A program made the translations under genes and the position numbers. The notes below the pieces were generated by a model, which ran no database searches, had not been told where the DNA came from, and saw only the letters and a program-made list of their open reading frames with translations. DNA of 64,000 bases from Bacillota bacterium (GTDB lineage Bacteria > Bacillota > Clostridia > Acetivibrionales > JAEZXR01): NCBI GenBank assembly GCA_023419605.1, contig JAEZXR010000119.1, positions 149,087-213,086 of the forward strand, in the 5' to 3' direction. Of the stretch, positions 27,260 to 36,641 are shown in pieces (within the stretch, counting starts at the first letter, position 1; the number at the start of each line of letters is the position of its first letter).

Positions 27260-29341
27260 ATGCCCAGGCAATTTAGTTTAGAAAATACAAGAAATATCGG
27301 TATCATGGCTCACATCGATGCCGGTAAGACAACTACAACTGAACGTATCCTGTTCTACACCGGTAGGGTTCATAAAATCGGTGAAGTTCACGAAGGCGCT
27401 GCAACCATGGACTGGATGGAGCAGGAGCAGGAAAGAGGTATTACCATTACATCTGCTGCTACTACTGCGCAGTGGAAGGGTACCAGAGTTAACATCATCG
27501 ACACACCGGGGCACGTTGACTTCACAGTTGAAGTTGAAAGGTCTCTTCGAGTTCTCGATGGTTCAGTGACGGTTTTCTGTGCTAAGGGAGGCGTTGAGCC
27601 GCAGTCTGAAACTGTTTGGAGACAGGCTGATAAATACGGCGTTCCCCGTATGGCATATGTCAACAAGATGGACATTATGGGAGCAGATTTCTATAACGTT
27701 GTAGATATGATGAAGGATCGACTGAAAGCAAATGCTGTGCCGATTCAGCTGCCGATTGGTAAAGAGGACACCTTTAAAGGTATGATTGACCTCGTTACCA
27801 TGAAGGCATATATACACTTGGATGACCTTGGAAAAGACATTGAAGAGACATCCGTCCCAGATGACATGAAGGATATTGCAGAAGAATATCATAACAAGTT
27901 GGTTGAAGCTGTTGCTGAACAAGACGAAGAATTGATGATGAAATATCTTGAAGGCGAAGAGCTGACAGTAGAAGAAATCAAGTCAGGTATTAGAAAGGCT
28001 ACAATCGCAGTTAAAATGATCCCTGTTATTTGTGGTTCATCCTACAAAAACAAGGGTGTTCAGGAATTGCTCGATTCCGTAGTTGCGTATTTGCCATCGC
28101 CGCTTGATATCCCTGCTATAAAGGGTGTTTTGCCGGACAGTGAAGAGGAAGTTACAAGACCTGCAGATGATAATGGTCCTTTCTCCGCACTTGCATTCAA
28201 GATTATGACGGACCCATTCGTTGGTAAGCTTTGCTTCTTCAGAGTTTACTCAGGCAAACTGAGCTCCGGCTCCTATGTTCTTAACTCTACAAAGGGTAAG
28301 AGAGAAAGAATCGGTAGAATTCTGCAGATGCATGCGAACCACAGGGAAGAAATTGACATGGTATACTCCGGAGACATAGCTGCTGCTGTAGGTTTAAAAG
28401 ACACTACAACGGGCGATACTCTTTGTGAGGAAAATAGCCCTGTAATTCTTGAATCCATGGAATTCCCTGATCCTGTTATCCATGTTGCGATTGAGCCAAA
28501 ATCAAAAGCTGGACAGGAAAAGATGGGTGTTGCACTACAGAAACTTGCAGAAGAAGATCCAACATTTAAAGCATATACCGATCCTGAAACAGGACAAACA
28601 ATCATCGCAGGAATGGGTGAGCTTCACCTTGAGATCATTGTTGACCGTATGTTAAGGGAATTTAAAGTAGAGGCGAACGTTGGTAATCCTCAGGTTTCTT
28701 ATAAAGAAACAATCCGTAAGGCTGTTAAGGCTGAAGGCAAGTTCGTAAGACAGTCCGGTGGTAGAGGTCAGTACGGTCATTGCGTACTCGAAATCGAACC
28801 GAGAGAACCCGGATCAGGATACGAATTTGTTAATAAAATCGTGGGTGGTGCTGTTCCTAAGGAATACATCGGACCTATCGATGCAGGTATCCAGGATGCT
28901 ATGAACAATGGTGTATTGGGCGGTTACCAGGTTGTTGACGTAAAAGTAACGCTGGTAGACGGTTCATACCATGAAGTTGACTCCTCGGAAATGGCGTTTA
29001 AGATCGCCGGCTCCATGGGCTTCAAGGAAGGTATGCGTAAAGGCGATCCTGTACTCCTCGAGCCTATCATGAGAGTTGACGTTACAGTACCGGAAGCCTA
29101 CATGGGCGACGCTATGGGCAGCCTTAACTCCAGAAGAGGTAGAATCGAGGGTATGGAAGCAAGATCAGGTGCTCAGTCTATAAGAGCACATGTTCCACTT
29201 TCCGAAATGTTCGGATATGCGACTACGCTTCGTTCACTGACTCAGGGTAGAGGCCAGTTCGTAATGCAGCCTAGCCACTTTGAAGAAGTTCCGAAGAACA
29301 TTCAGGAAGCTGTTATCAGCGCAAGGTCGGCGAAGGAATAA
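27260..29341 (+). CDS. fusA: Elongation factor G
   Basis: This 693-residue translational GTPase drives tRNA-mRNA translocation. The G1 loop GIMAHIDAGKTTTTERIL, DTPGHVDFT (G3) and NKMD (G4) are intact. Domain IV has YGHCVLEIEPREPGSGYEF, and the domain III-V layout is complete. The frame extends upstream, but ATG 27260 has AAAGGAGGG at the right spacing and gives the family start PRQFSLENTRNIG. It is followed by a hairpin and then tuf. Confidence 0.97.
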   Translation: MPRQFSLENTRNIGIMAHIDAGKTTTTERILFYTGRVHKIGEVHEGAATMDWMEQEQERGITITSAATTAQWKGTRVNIIDTPGHVDFTVEVERSLRVLDGSVTVFCAKGGVEPQSETVWRQADKYGVPRMAYVNKMDIMGADFYNVVDMMKDRLKANAVPIQLPIGKEDTFKGMIDLVTMKAYIHLDDLGKDIEETSVPDDMKDIAEEYHNKLVEAVAEQDEELMMKYLEGEELTVEEIKSGIRKATIAVKMIPVICGSSYKNKGVQELLDSVVAYLPSPLDIPAIKGVLPDSEEEVTRPADDNGPFSALAFKIMTDPFVGKLCFFRVYSGKLSSGSYVLNSTKGKRERIGRILQMHANHREEIDMVYSGDIAAAVGLKDTTTGDTLCEENSPVILESMEFPDPVIHVAIEPKSKAGQEKMGVALQKLAEEDPTFKAYTDPETGQTIIAGMGELHLEIIVDRMLREFKVEANVGNPQVSYKETIRKAVKAEGKFVRQSGGRGQYGHCVLEIEPREPGSGYEFVNKIVGGAVPKEYIGPIDAGIQDAMNNGVLGGYQVVDVKVTLVDGSYHEVDSSEMAFKIAGSMGFKEGMRKGDPVLLEPIMRVDVTVPEAYMGDAMGSLNSRRGRIEGMEARSGAQSIRAHVPLSEMFGYATTLRSLTQGRGQFVMQPSHFEEVPKNIQEAVISARSAKE

Positions 29342-29413
29342 ACAAGGGTTTGTGACGAGCGTTGGCAGCGAGCCAATGGCAGAGTTATATACTCTGATTT
29401 TAACAGTTTAATA

Positions 29414-29450
29414 GCGGGGATTGTGCAATTCTGCATAATTCCCGCATTTA
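29414..29450 (+). terminator. Hairpin between fusA and tuf
   Basis: A 14-bp stem, 29414-29427 with 29432-29445 (two G-U pairs, loop ATTC), is followed by ATTTAAAAC. It is probably a partial terminator or attenuator between fusA and tuf. Confidence 0.6.
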
Positions 29451-29520
29451 AAACAAATATACTAATAAATAGTTTGTCAACAACCAGTAATAATACTGAG
29501 TTAGGGAGGAGATTTTAAAA

Positions 29521-30723
29521 ATGGGTAAGGCTAAATTTGAAAGAAACAAACCCCACGTTAACGTTGGTACAATCGGACACGTTGACCATGGTAAGACATC
29601 TTTGACTGCTGCTATAACTAAAGTATTGGCTCTGAACGGTAAGGCTGAATTTAAAGCTTACGATCAGATCGATGCTGCTCCGGAAGAAAGAGAAAGAGGT
29701 ATCACTATCTCTACAGCTCACGTTGAGTATGAAACTGACAAGAGGCACTATGCTCACGTTGACTGCCCTGGACATGCTGACTATGTTAAGAACATGATCA
29801 CTGGTGCTGCTCAGATGGACGGCGCGATCCTTGTTGTTTCTGCTGCTGATGGCCCGATGCCTCAGACAAGAGAACACATTCTTCTGTCCCGTCAGGTTGG
29901 CGTTCCATACATAGTTGTTTTCTTGAACAAGTGTGATATGGTTGATGACGAAGAATTGATCGAATTGGTTGAAATGGAATTGAGAGAGCTGCTCAGCTCC
30001 TACGAGTTCCCAGGTGATGATATTCCTATCGTTAGAGGTTCAGCTTTAGTTGCTCTCGAGTGTGGATCCAAAGATGCTTCTGCTCCTGAGTATGCTCCAA
30101 TCCTCGCTCTGATGGATAAAGTAGATGAATATATTCCTACACCTGAAAGACCTACTGACAAACCGTTCCTTATGCCTGTAGAAGACGTATTCTCCATCAC
30201 AGGCCGTGGTACAGTTGCTACTGGTAGAGTTGAAAGAGGAACAATCAAGGTTGGAGAAGAAGTTGAAATCGTTGGTTTGGCAGAAGCTCCTAAGAAGACT
30301 GTTGTAACTGGTGTTGAAATGTTCAGAAAGCTTCTTGATCAGGCTATGGCCGGTGACAACATCGGAGCCCTGCTGAGAGGTGTTCAGAGAACTGAAATCG
30401 AAAGAGGACAGATTCTGTCCAAACCAGGTTCAGTTAAACCTCACACTCACTTCAATGGTCAGGTTTACGTTCTTTCAAAAGAAGAAGGTGGTAGACATAC
30501 TCCTTTCTTCAATAACTACAGACCTCAGTTCTACTTCAGAACTACTGACGTTACAGGTGTAGTTACCCTTCCAGAAGGCGTAGAAATGTGTATGCCTGGC
30601 GATAACTTGACAATGACAATCAAGCTCATCACTCCAATCGCAATGGAAGAAGGCTTGAGATTCGCTATCCGTGAAGGCGGAAGAACTGTTGCATCTGGTG
30701 TTGTAACTTCAATCATTGAATAA
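29521..30723 (+). CDS. tuf: Elongation factor Tu
   Basis: This 400-residue GTPase delivers aminoacyl-tRNA. G1 is GHVDHGKTSLTAAIT, G3 is DCPGHADYVKNM, G4 is NKCD, and the switch-I threonine lies in ERGITISTAH. Domain II and III motifs (FRKLLDQAMAGDNIG, RTTDVTG) are complete. Codon use is strongly biased, as expected for a very highly expressed gene. GGGAGGA is 10 bases before the ATG. A strong terminator follows and ends the cluster. Confidence 0.98.
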   Translation: MGKAKFERNKPHVNVGTIGHVDHGKTSLTAAITKVLALNGKAEFKAYDQIDAAPEERERGITISTAHVEYETDKRHYAHVDCPGHADYVKNMITGAAQMDGAILVVSAADGPMPQTREHILLSRQVGVPYIVVFLNKCDMVDDEELIELVEMELRELLSSYEFPGDDIPIVRGSALVALECGSKDASAPEYAPILALMDKVDEYIPTPERPTDKPFLMPVEDVFSITGRGTVATGRVERGTIKVGEEVEIVGLAEAPKKTVVTGVEMFRKLLDQAMAGDNIGALLRGVQRTEIERGQILSKPGSVKPHTHFNGQVYVLSKEEGGRHTPFFNNYRPQFYFRTTDVTGVVTLPEGVEMCMPGDNLTMTIKLITPIAMEEGLRFAIREGGRTVASGVVTSIIE

Positions 30724-30739
30724 TAATATTCAATATATA

Positions 30740-30769
30740 AAAAGGTACCGATTTATCGGTGCCTTTTTT
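30740..30769 (+). terminator. Strong intrinsic terminator after tuf
   Basis: A 13-bp stem (30740-30752 with 30755-30767, one G-U pair) ends in TTTTTT. It closes the ribosomal/RNA polymerase cluster. Confidence 0.93.
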
Positions 30770-30908
30770 GCTGTTTTATAACAATTTTCCTGTGATGTTT
30801 TCAAAAAAATATCTTTACAATGGAAACTGTGCAGTGTTCAATAAAGCTCCACCGAGCATATTGTTGGTTTTCTATGAAATAAAGACAAATTTCAACAAAA
30901 AAACATCG

Positions 30909-30937
30909 TTGCAAGTTAATGGAATATATGGTAGTAT
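30909..30937 (+). promoter_or_regulatory. Sigma-A-like promoter before the phosphopantetheinyl transferase gene
   Basis: TTGCAA (30909-30914), a 17-base spacer and TAGTAT (30932-30937). Confidence 0.6.
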
Positions 30938-30943
30938 GAACTA

Positions 30944-31216
30944 AAACGTATTTATAGACATAAGTAAATAATTTATCAATTTACTATAGAATCCTGTAAG
31001 AAAATGTATCTTACTATAAAAAAGAATTCTGTAAAGGCGATATTGAGACGAGTACAATATACCTTTTGTGGCTAAGAGCCCTATTCAATAGTTTGTAGAT
31101 ACACTTCAAAAGCCATAGAAGAATCACATTTCTGCTAAAAAGACAATTATAAAGAATTATATCAGTTATAAAGATTTTAACGAGTTGAAAAGCAAACGCT
31201 GGGAGGACAGGCTTCT
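30944..31216. other. Long untranslated region before the phosphopantetheinyl transferase gene
   Basis: About 270 AT-rich bases separate the proposed promoter from the coding start. I see no gene, no known riboswitch signature and no strong hairpin. Confidence 0.5.
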
Positions 31217-31981
31217 ATGATTTTGAATTACTCCCCAAGAGAATATAGTAACGTGATTAATTTACGGAACGAAGGAGAATGCTTTAAAGCCTGCCTGAGT
31301 TTTTGCTATTTCGTGGGTGGAGAGATTCCGTCATTTTTTCATTCCCAGGAAAAAAGATACTACGATGGGCTGAAGTTTGAAAAAAGAAGGAAAGATTACA
31401 GTCTTGGAAGATATGTTGCAAAACGCTCCGTTGGATTATTTTCCGGGGAGAAGGACCTAAGCAGGATCGAAATAAAAAACGGGGTCTTTAACCAGCCTAT
31501 TGTAAAATACGGAAATGAGCAGAATCTGCAGGTAAGTATTAGTCATTGTGAGCATATGGGGGCGGCAGTCGCATTCCAGGAAGATCATCCTATGGGGATT
31601 GATATCGAAAGAATCTCTTCAAAAACTGCCAAAATCATAGAGTCACAAATCGACGAAGATGAAAAAGAATTGATTAGGAATAGAGAACGGACACCGGATT
31701 TCATGCTTATACTATTATGGACCTCAAAAGAATCCTTATCAAAGGTATTGAAAACAGGGTTAACTGTTCCACTGAATCTTTTTAAAATAAATAGGATAAT
31801 CGATAAAGGTGAATACTTTATTAGTATATACGAAAATTTTAACCAGTATCATACCATTTCCTTTGCTCTTGCAGATTATATATGTTCCATTACAATTCCC
31901 AAGAATTCCGAGTTTGAAATGGATATACAGGCAATACGGGATTGGTTTGGAAATGGTACAGATACAGGTATTGCACTTTGA
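31217..31981 (+). CDS. Sfp-type 4'-phosphopantetheinyl transferase
   Basis: This 254-residue enzyme moves the phosphopantetheine arm of CoA onto a serine of an acyl- or peptidyl-carrier protein. The family motifs are visible: SISH (residues 107-110), the magnesium-binding GIDIER (127-132) and WTSKESLSK (168-176, the WxxKEA-type catalytic motif, with S where A is usual). The length matches the two-domain Sfp class rather than the short AcpS. GGGAGGAC precedes ATG 31217. It lies 321 bases before accB, so a role in activating the fatty-acid carrier protein is plausible. Secondary-metabolite carriers are an alternative. Confidence 0.88.
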   Translation: MILNYSPREYSNVINLRNEGECFKACLSFCYFVGGEIPSFFHSQEKRYYDGLKFEKRRKDYSLGRYVAKRSVGLFSGEKDLSRIEIKNGVFNQPIVKYGNEQNLQVSISHCEHMGAAVAFQEDHPMGIDIERISSKTAKIIESQIDEDEKELIRNRERTPDFMLILLWTSKESLSKVLKTGLTVPLNLFKINRIIDKGEYFISIYENFNQYHTISFALADYICSITIPKNSEFEMDIQAIRDWFGNGTDTGIAL

Positions 31982-32302
31982 GATTTGTTTTGGGGGGCAC
32001 TGCGGTAAATTTCTTGTGAATATCCCAAATCATAAGGAATTCTGTGAGAAAATCGACGAGGGATGTATAGCATGAAAGAGAAGAACTCTACCAGAGGAGG
32101 TGGCTGACAAATAAGGCGGCCTATAGGGCTAGAAAGACGGTGTCTGCATTTTTAAAACCTCTATAAAAAAGTAATACGCTTATTTTAAAGTAGGTCTGTT
32201 TGTATCATCAAAATGATCCATTTGCACAGCGTATCATAAAGCAGCTCAAGTTGGCTTATCTTAGTATATTGTAGTTAATTAAGGGTAGGAGGATGAAAAA
32301 AA
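31982..32302. other. 321-base gap before accB
   Basis: No supported gene. A 41-codon frame (31953-32075) overlaps the end of the transferase gene, encodes a cysteine-containing peptide and has no clear Shine-Dalgarno, so I do not call it. GTAGGAGGATG just before 32303 is the accB ribosome binding site. Confidence 0.5.
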
Positions 32303-32770
32303 ATGGATTATAAGAATATCTATGAACTCATAAACAGTATAAAGATGGATCACGTGCAAATCGAATTCCCCGACGGCGTTAAGGTTACAATGAGCAACAA
32401 ACCGATTCCAACGGATAATAGCCAGGGTTTGGCTGTATCGCAGCAACTCGCTGCTAAAGATCCTATAAAAACGTCTGTTGAGGAGATCTCACTACAGGGT
32501 GGGAAGACGAATGAGCCTGCAAAGGGTTTTAAGGCAGAAAAGATAATTGCTTCACCGATTGTAGGTACTTTTTACGAGGCCAGTTCACCCAATGCAAAAG
32601 CATTTGTTGAAGTAGGCTCCAGTGTTAAAAAGGGACAAGTCCTTTGCATCGTTGAAGCGATGAAGCTAATGAACGAAATCGTTTCTGAATATGATGGTGT
32701 TGTTGTAGAAATACTGGTGAAAAATGAGCAATTGGTGGAGTACGGCCAGCCCATGTTCGTAATTGCATAA
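32303..32770 (+). CDS. accB: Biotin carboxyl carrier protein of acetyl-CoA carboxylase
   Basis: This 155-residue BCCP carries the biotin that is carboxylated by AccC and transferred to acetyl-CoA by AccDA. The biotinylation motif EAMKLMNE places the modified lysine at residue 121. The flexible linker (about residues 30-78) and the C-terminal lipoyl-like domain from IIASPIVGTFYEA onward are normal. GTAGGAGG precedes the ATG. An unusual 394-base gap containing hairpins separates it from accC. Confidence 0.95.
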   Translation: MDYKNIYELINSIKMDHVQIEFPDGVKVTMSNKPIPTDNSQGLAVSQQLAAKDPIKTSVEEISLQGGKTNEPAKGFKAEKIIASPIVGTFYEASSPNAKAFVEVGSSVKKGQVLCIVEAMKLMNEIVSEYDGVVVEILVKNEQLVEYGQPMFVIA

Positions 32771-33164
32771 GTCCTGTCAGAAATGCATTCTTATCAAACC
32801 TTCTATAGGGATAACCAACTTTAAATCTTATGATTCTCAGCGGCAAAAACGTCCGGGATTTGGGGCAGTATGGCCATTGGATCAATTCAATGCTGGAGTT
32901 GGATATCTATAAACGTAAATTATACTTTATAACAAGTGCTCACGGTAAATAAGGATAAAGCGCCGGAAACAGTGCGATTCATGGGAGAAGAACTGGCTGC
33001 TGTATTGCGGTGCAGCCAGCTTTAGTCTCGGATACTTCCAGCCTGGAAGTATCTTTGCATTCCGAACATAAAAAGCAGAGTAAGAATAGTTAGTTTTACA
33101 GTTGAAGGATGACTTTCAATACAGATGAATCTATACCCGAAGGAATAAGTAATGGAGGTTTGGC
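32771..33164. promoter_or_regulatory. accB-accC gap with two strong hairpins
   Basis: No gene is seen in these 394 bases. CTGGCTGC (32993-33000) pairs with GCAGCCAG (33012-33019). Just behind, GATACTTCCAG (33031-33041) pairs with CTGGAAGTATC (33043-33053), followed by TTTGCATT. The pair could attenuate transcription between accB and accC. In many Clostridia fabZ lies at this position, so the gap may mark its loss, but I see no fabZ remnant. Confidence 0.6.
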
Positions 33165-34508
33165 ATGTTCAGTAAAATATTAATTGCAAATAGGGGAGAG
33201 ATCGCAGTCAGAATCATCAGAGCCTGCAGGGAGCTTGGTATTTCAACAGTGGCAGTATACTCTGAGGCGGATAGGAATTCGCTGCATGTACAAATGGCAG
33301 ATCAGGCGATTTGTATCGGTCCTGCGGCTCCCCAGAAAAGCTACCTGAATATACAGAACATCATCAGTACGGCTGTATCGACAGGTGCAGAGGCAATCCA
33401 TCCGGGCTTTGGGTTTTTATCGGAAAACAGCAAATTCGCTAAAATCTGTAGAGAATCCAATATTACCTTTATTGGGCCATCGCCGGAGGCCATCGATTTA
33501 ATGGGAAACAAGTCGAAAGCGAAGGAAACCATGAAGCGTGCAGGAGTACCTGTGGTTCTGGGGTCTGATGGCGATGTTCCGAATCTTGATGCAGCGATAA
33601 AGCTGGCCCGGGAGATTGGTTATCCGGTAATGCTTAAGGCTTCCAGTGGCGGCGGTGGGAAAGGCATCCGGCTTGTTTACTCTGAAGAAGAGCTTAAAAG
33701 CGCCTTCCCCATGGTTAAGGCAGAGGCAAAGGCCAGCTTTAATGATGAAGGAGTTTACCTGGAAAAATTTATTGTAAACCCCAGGCACATAGAAATTCAA
33801 ATTGCTGCCGATCATTATGGCAATGTTATTTACTTAGGAGAGAGAGACTGCTCTATTCAAAGGCGCAATCAGAAAATTATTGAAGAGGCTCCTTCCACGG
33901 TCCTAACGCCTGAAAAAAGAAGCGAGATGGGGAATATGGCCGTGAAGGTGGCCAAGTCCGTAAATTATGAAAATGTAGGGACCATAGAGTTTTTAGTGGA
34001 TCAGGACGGAAAATTCTATTTTATGGAGATGAACACGAGGATTCAGGTGGAACACCCGGTTACGGAGATGGTGACAGGCTTTGATCTGGTACAGGAACAA
34101 ATCAAAATCGCCTTTGGAGAAGCGCTGTCAAAGACCCAGGATCAGATTGATATAAGAGGTCATTCCATAGAATGCAGAATTAACGCGGAGAATCCGGAGA
34201 TGAATTTCATACCCAGCCCCGGCAGAATCACAAAGCTTCTATTGCCCGGAGGGAACGGGGTACGCATTGACTCCGGAATCTATCAGGATTATACCATACT
34301 CCCTTTTTACGATTCAATGATTGCCAAGCTCATCGTCCATGCAGATACCAGAGAAAGAGCCATCAATAAGATGAGGGCTGCCCTAAGTGAATTCAAGGTA
34401 GAAGGAATTGCGAGCAATGTTGCTTTCTTAAGCAAAATCATGGAGAATGAGAATTTCAGAAAAGGAAATTTTGATACTTCCTTTATTAAGACAGAGAATC
34501 TGATTTGA
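33165..34508 (+). CDS. accC: Biotin carboxylase subunit of acetyl-CoA carboxylase
   Basis: This 447-residue ATP-grasp enzyme carboxylates biotin on AccB with bicarbonate and ATP. The N-terminal NRGEIAVRIIRACRELGI, the glycine-rich ATP loop KASSGGGGKGIR and RDCSIQRRNQK are present. So is the metal-binding MEMNTRIQVEHPVTE. The length is normal for a stand-alone subunit. TGGAGGT precedes ATG 33165. accD follows after 180 bases that include a weak hairpin (34555-34565 with 34578-34588). Confidence 0.97.
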   Translation: MFSKILIANRGEIAVRIIRACRELGISTVAVYSEADRNSLHVQMADQAICIGPAAPQKSYLNIQNIISTAVSTGAEAIHPGFGFLSENSKFAKICRESNITFIGPSPEAIDLMGNKSKAKETMKRAGVPVVLGSDGDVPNLDAAIKLAREIGYPVMLKASSGGGGKGIRLVYSEEELKSAFPMVKAEAKASFNDEGVYLEKFIVNPRHIEIQIAADHYGNVIYLGERDCSIQRRNQKIIEEAPSTVLTPEKRSEMGNMAVKVAKSVNYENVGTIEFLVDQDGKFYFMEMNTRIQVEHPVTEMVTGFDLVQEQIKIAFGEALSKTQDQIDIRGHSIECRINAENPEMNFIPSPGRITKLLLPGGNGVRIDSGIYQDYTILPFYDSMIAKLIVHADTRERAINKMRAALSEFKVEGIASNVAFLSKIMENENFRKGNFDTSFIKTENLI

Positions 34509-34554
34509 TCCATAGTGTATGGAAACCAATAAATACACATCATGATCGATATAA

Positions 34555-34588
34555 GTGCACAAAAGTCTTTACATGTTCTTTTGTACAC
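34555..34588 (+). repeat. Hairpin in the accC-accD gap
   Basis: GTGCACAAAAG (34555-34565) pairs with CTTTTGTACAC (34578-34588) with one mismatch. It is not followed by a T-run. Confidence 0.55.
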
Positions 34589-34688
34589 TTGTATTTGCTT
34601 ATTCCGTATCGCGGAAATCAATGGAGTCCTTGTAAAATCATTTTCGCGATTTATTTAACCAATTTATTATGCTGGAAGGTGAAAATCG

Positions 34689-35591
34689 ATGGTAGAGAAC
34701 AATTCAATATCGCTCACGTTAAATAAATCAACGCAGACAATACCGGAGCGCCCCTTATATCCGGTCAGGACAACCGGGCGTTCTGACATCCTGGAAGGCA
34801 GTTGGATCAAATGTGATAGTTGCGGAGAAATTATATATAAGGAAGATGTTGTCTCTAATTTGGGAATCTGCAGTAAGTGCGACCGGCATTTTAAAATATC
34901 CGCAAAGGAAAGAATTGATTTGCTCATAGACGGAGGATACGCTAACTTCACTGAATTTGATAAGGATATGACAACGCAGAATCCGCTGAATTTTCCGGAG
35001 TATGAGGAAAAGATAAAAGAGCTTTCGAAAAAAACCGGGCTTAACGAGGCTGTAATAACCGGAGTAGGGGATATTTGCGGCAGAAAGACCGTGCTTTGCA
35101 CCATGGACTCGAACTTTTTAATGGGAAGCATGGGAAGCGTGGTAGGAGAAAAAATAACTCGAGCGGTGGAGCGGGCTATAGAACAATCTTTACCCCTGGT
35201 GATCATTGTGGTCTCGGGTGGCGCGCGAATGCAGGAAGGAATTATCTCTCTCATGCAGATGGCAAAAACAAGTGCTGCATTATCGAGGTTTGCCAAAACG
35301 GGGCAGGTCTATATAACAGTACTTACAGACCCCACAACAGGCGGGGTTTCAGCGAGCTTTGCCATGCTTGGGGATATTATCCTGGCAGAGCCCCAGGCAT
35401 TGATCGGATTCACCGGGCCGCGAGTGATTGCCCAGACCATAAAACAGACATTGCCGGATGGATTCCAGACTTCGGAATTTCTTCTTCAACATGGATTTAT
35501 CGATAAGATCGTTCATAGGAAAGAGCTTAAAAATACATTGGCTAAGCTGCTTGAACTGCATGGAGCAGTGGAAGAAAACGATGAAAGATGA
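34689..35591 (+). CDS. accD: Acetyl-CoA carboxylase carboxyltransferase subunit beta
   Basis: This 300-residue carboxyltransferase beta subunit has an N-terminal zinc ribbon: Cys42, Cys45, Cys61 and Cys64 in CDSC and CSKC. The crotonase-like core carries VSGGARMQEGI and TGGVSASFAMLGD, which form the oxyanion hole and CoA site with AccA. The Shine-Dalgarno is GGAAGGTG. It ends 5 bases before accA, so the two subunits are co-translated at equal level. Confidence 0.96.
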   Translation: MVENNSISLTLNKSTQTIPERPLYPVRTTGRSDILEGSWIKCDSCGEIIYKEDVVSNLGICSKCDRHFKISAKERIDLLIDGGYANFTEFDKDMTTQNPLNFPEYEEKIKELSKKTGLNEAVITGVGDICGRKTVLCTMDSNFLMGSMGSVVGEKITRAVERAIEQSLPLVIIVVSGGARMQEGIISLMQMAKTSAALSRFAKTGQVYITVLTDPTTGGVSASFAMLGDIILAEPQALIGFTGPRVIAQTIKQTLPDGFQTSEFLLQHGFIDKIVHRKELKNTLAKLLELHGAVEENDER

Positions 35592-35596
35592 GGTGA

Positions 35597-36541
35597 ATGT
35601 TTTTGGGGCTGCATTTTGAGGATAAATTGTTGGAAATGGAAAATAAAATCAGCGAGCTTGAAAAGTTTTCTTTCGAAAATGACTTTGATTTTGGTGCGCA
35701 GATAAAAGCCATGAAAGAGGAACTTATCCGATTCAAGATGAAAAGTTATGAAACACTGACTCCCTGGGACAAATTAACTTTGGCCCGAATGGCGCAAAGG
35801 CCCACATCCATTGATTATATTGAGCGGATATTCGATGATTTCATAGAGTTCCATGGGGATCGCTTCTTTGGAGATGATAAAGCTATCATCGGTGGTATTG
35901 GAAAATTAAATACCACAGTTGTGACCGTTATAGGGGAGCAAAAAGGTAGGGATATCAAGGAAAATATTGAAAGAAACTTTGGTATGCCTCATCCGGAGGG
36001 ATATAGAAAAGCCCTTCGTCTCATGAAACAGGCAGAGAAGTTTAATCGCCCTGTGATTTGCCTGATCGATACGCCTGGCGCCTATTGCGGGATTGGAGCA
36101 GAGGAAAGAGGACAGGCCGAGGCTATCGCACAGAATTTGATGCAGATGGCACAGCTGGGGGTGCCTGTGATTTGCGTGCTCATTGGTGAAGGCTCAAGCG
36201 GAGGGGCACTGGCAATCGGTGTTGGAGATAGAATCATAATGCTGGAGCATTCCGTGTACTCCATCCTGTCACCGGAAGGATTCGCAAGTATTTTATGGAA
36301 GGATAGCAAAAGAGCTAAGGAAGCTGCAGATATCATGAAAATTACTGCGGCAGACTTAAAGAAAATGGAAGTCATCGATGAAATAATAGAGGAGCCTCTG
36401 GGCGGTGCTCACAGGGATGTTGACGATATGGCAGGCAGGATAAAATCATGCCTGGTCAGGGTATTGGAAGAACTGAAACATAAGGACATAGAGGTACTGC
36501 TGAATGAAAGGCATGAGAAATTCAGAGCCATGGGATGTTAA
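35597..36541 (+). CDS. accA: Acetyl-CoA carboxylase carboxyltransferase subunit alpha
   Basis: This protein of about 314 residues is the carboxyltransferase alpha subunit. It has the helical N-terminal LLEMENKISELEKF, the QKGRDIKENIERNFGM loop and the GEGSSGGALAIGVGD glycine-rich oxyanion motif. The annotated ATG 35597 lies only about 2 bases after GAGGTG. TTG 35603 is at better spacing and may be the true start. It ends the acc operon, before a very strong bidirectional terminator. Confidence 0.95.
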   Translation: MFLGLHFEDKLLEMENKISELEKFSFENDFDFGAQIKAMKEELIRFKMKSYETLTPWDKLTLARMAQRPTSIDYIERIFDDFIEFHGDRFFGDDKAIIGGIGKLNTTVVTVIGEQKGRDIKENIERNFGMPHPEGYRKALRLMKQAEKFNRPVICLIDTPGAYCGIGAEERGQAEAIAQNLMQMAQLGVPVICVLIGEGSSGGALAIGVGDRIIMLEHSVYSILSPEGFASILWKDSKRAKEAADIMKITAADLKKMEVIDEIIEEPLGGAHRDVDDMAGRIKSCLVRVLEELKHKDIEVLLNERHEKFRAMGC

Positions 36542-36568
36542 AACAGACGCACCGGAACATTACTTTAA

Positions 36569-36634
36569 AAGGCCCGATGATGCGGAAAGCAGGGAAATGA
36601 GTTGCCTGCTTTCCGCATCATCGGGCCTTCTTCT
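36569..36634. terminator. Bidirectional terminator with a perfect 25-bp stem
   Basis: 36569-36593 pairs with 36605-36629 without mismatch around an 11-base loop. The stem is flanked by A residues on the left (TTTAAAAGG) and CTTCTTCT on the right. It serves the convergent accA and DUF1015 genes. Confidence 0.9.
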
Positions 36635-36641
36635 ATCTTCC

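Noticed and set aside
30759..30944. Short plus-strand frame after the tuf terminator
   Set aside because: It starts inside the terminator and has no ribosome binding site. The peptide is AT-biased and shows no pattern.
31953..32075. 41-codon frame with several cysteines overlapping the end of the phosphopantetheinyl transferase gene
   Set aside because: It has no Shine-Dalgarno, overlaps a real gene in another frame and has no recognisable domain. It might be a worn remnant, but this cannot be shown.
32771..33164. A decayed fabZ between accB and accC
   Set aside because: I read the frames by eye and found no HFP...PG motif or other fabZ trace, so only the loss of a gene at this position can be suggested.
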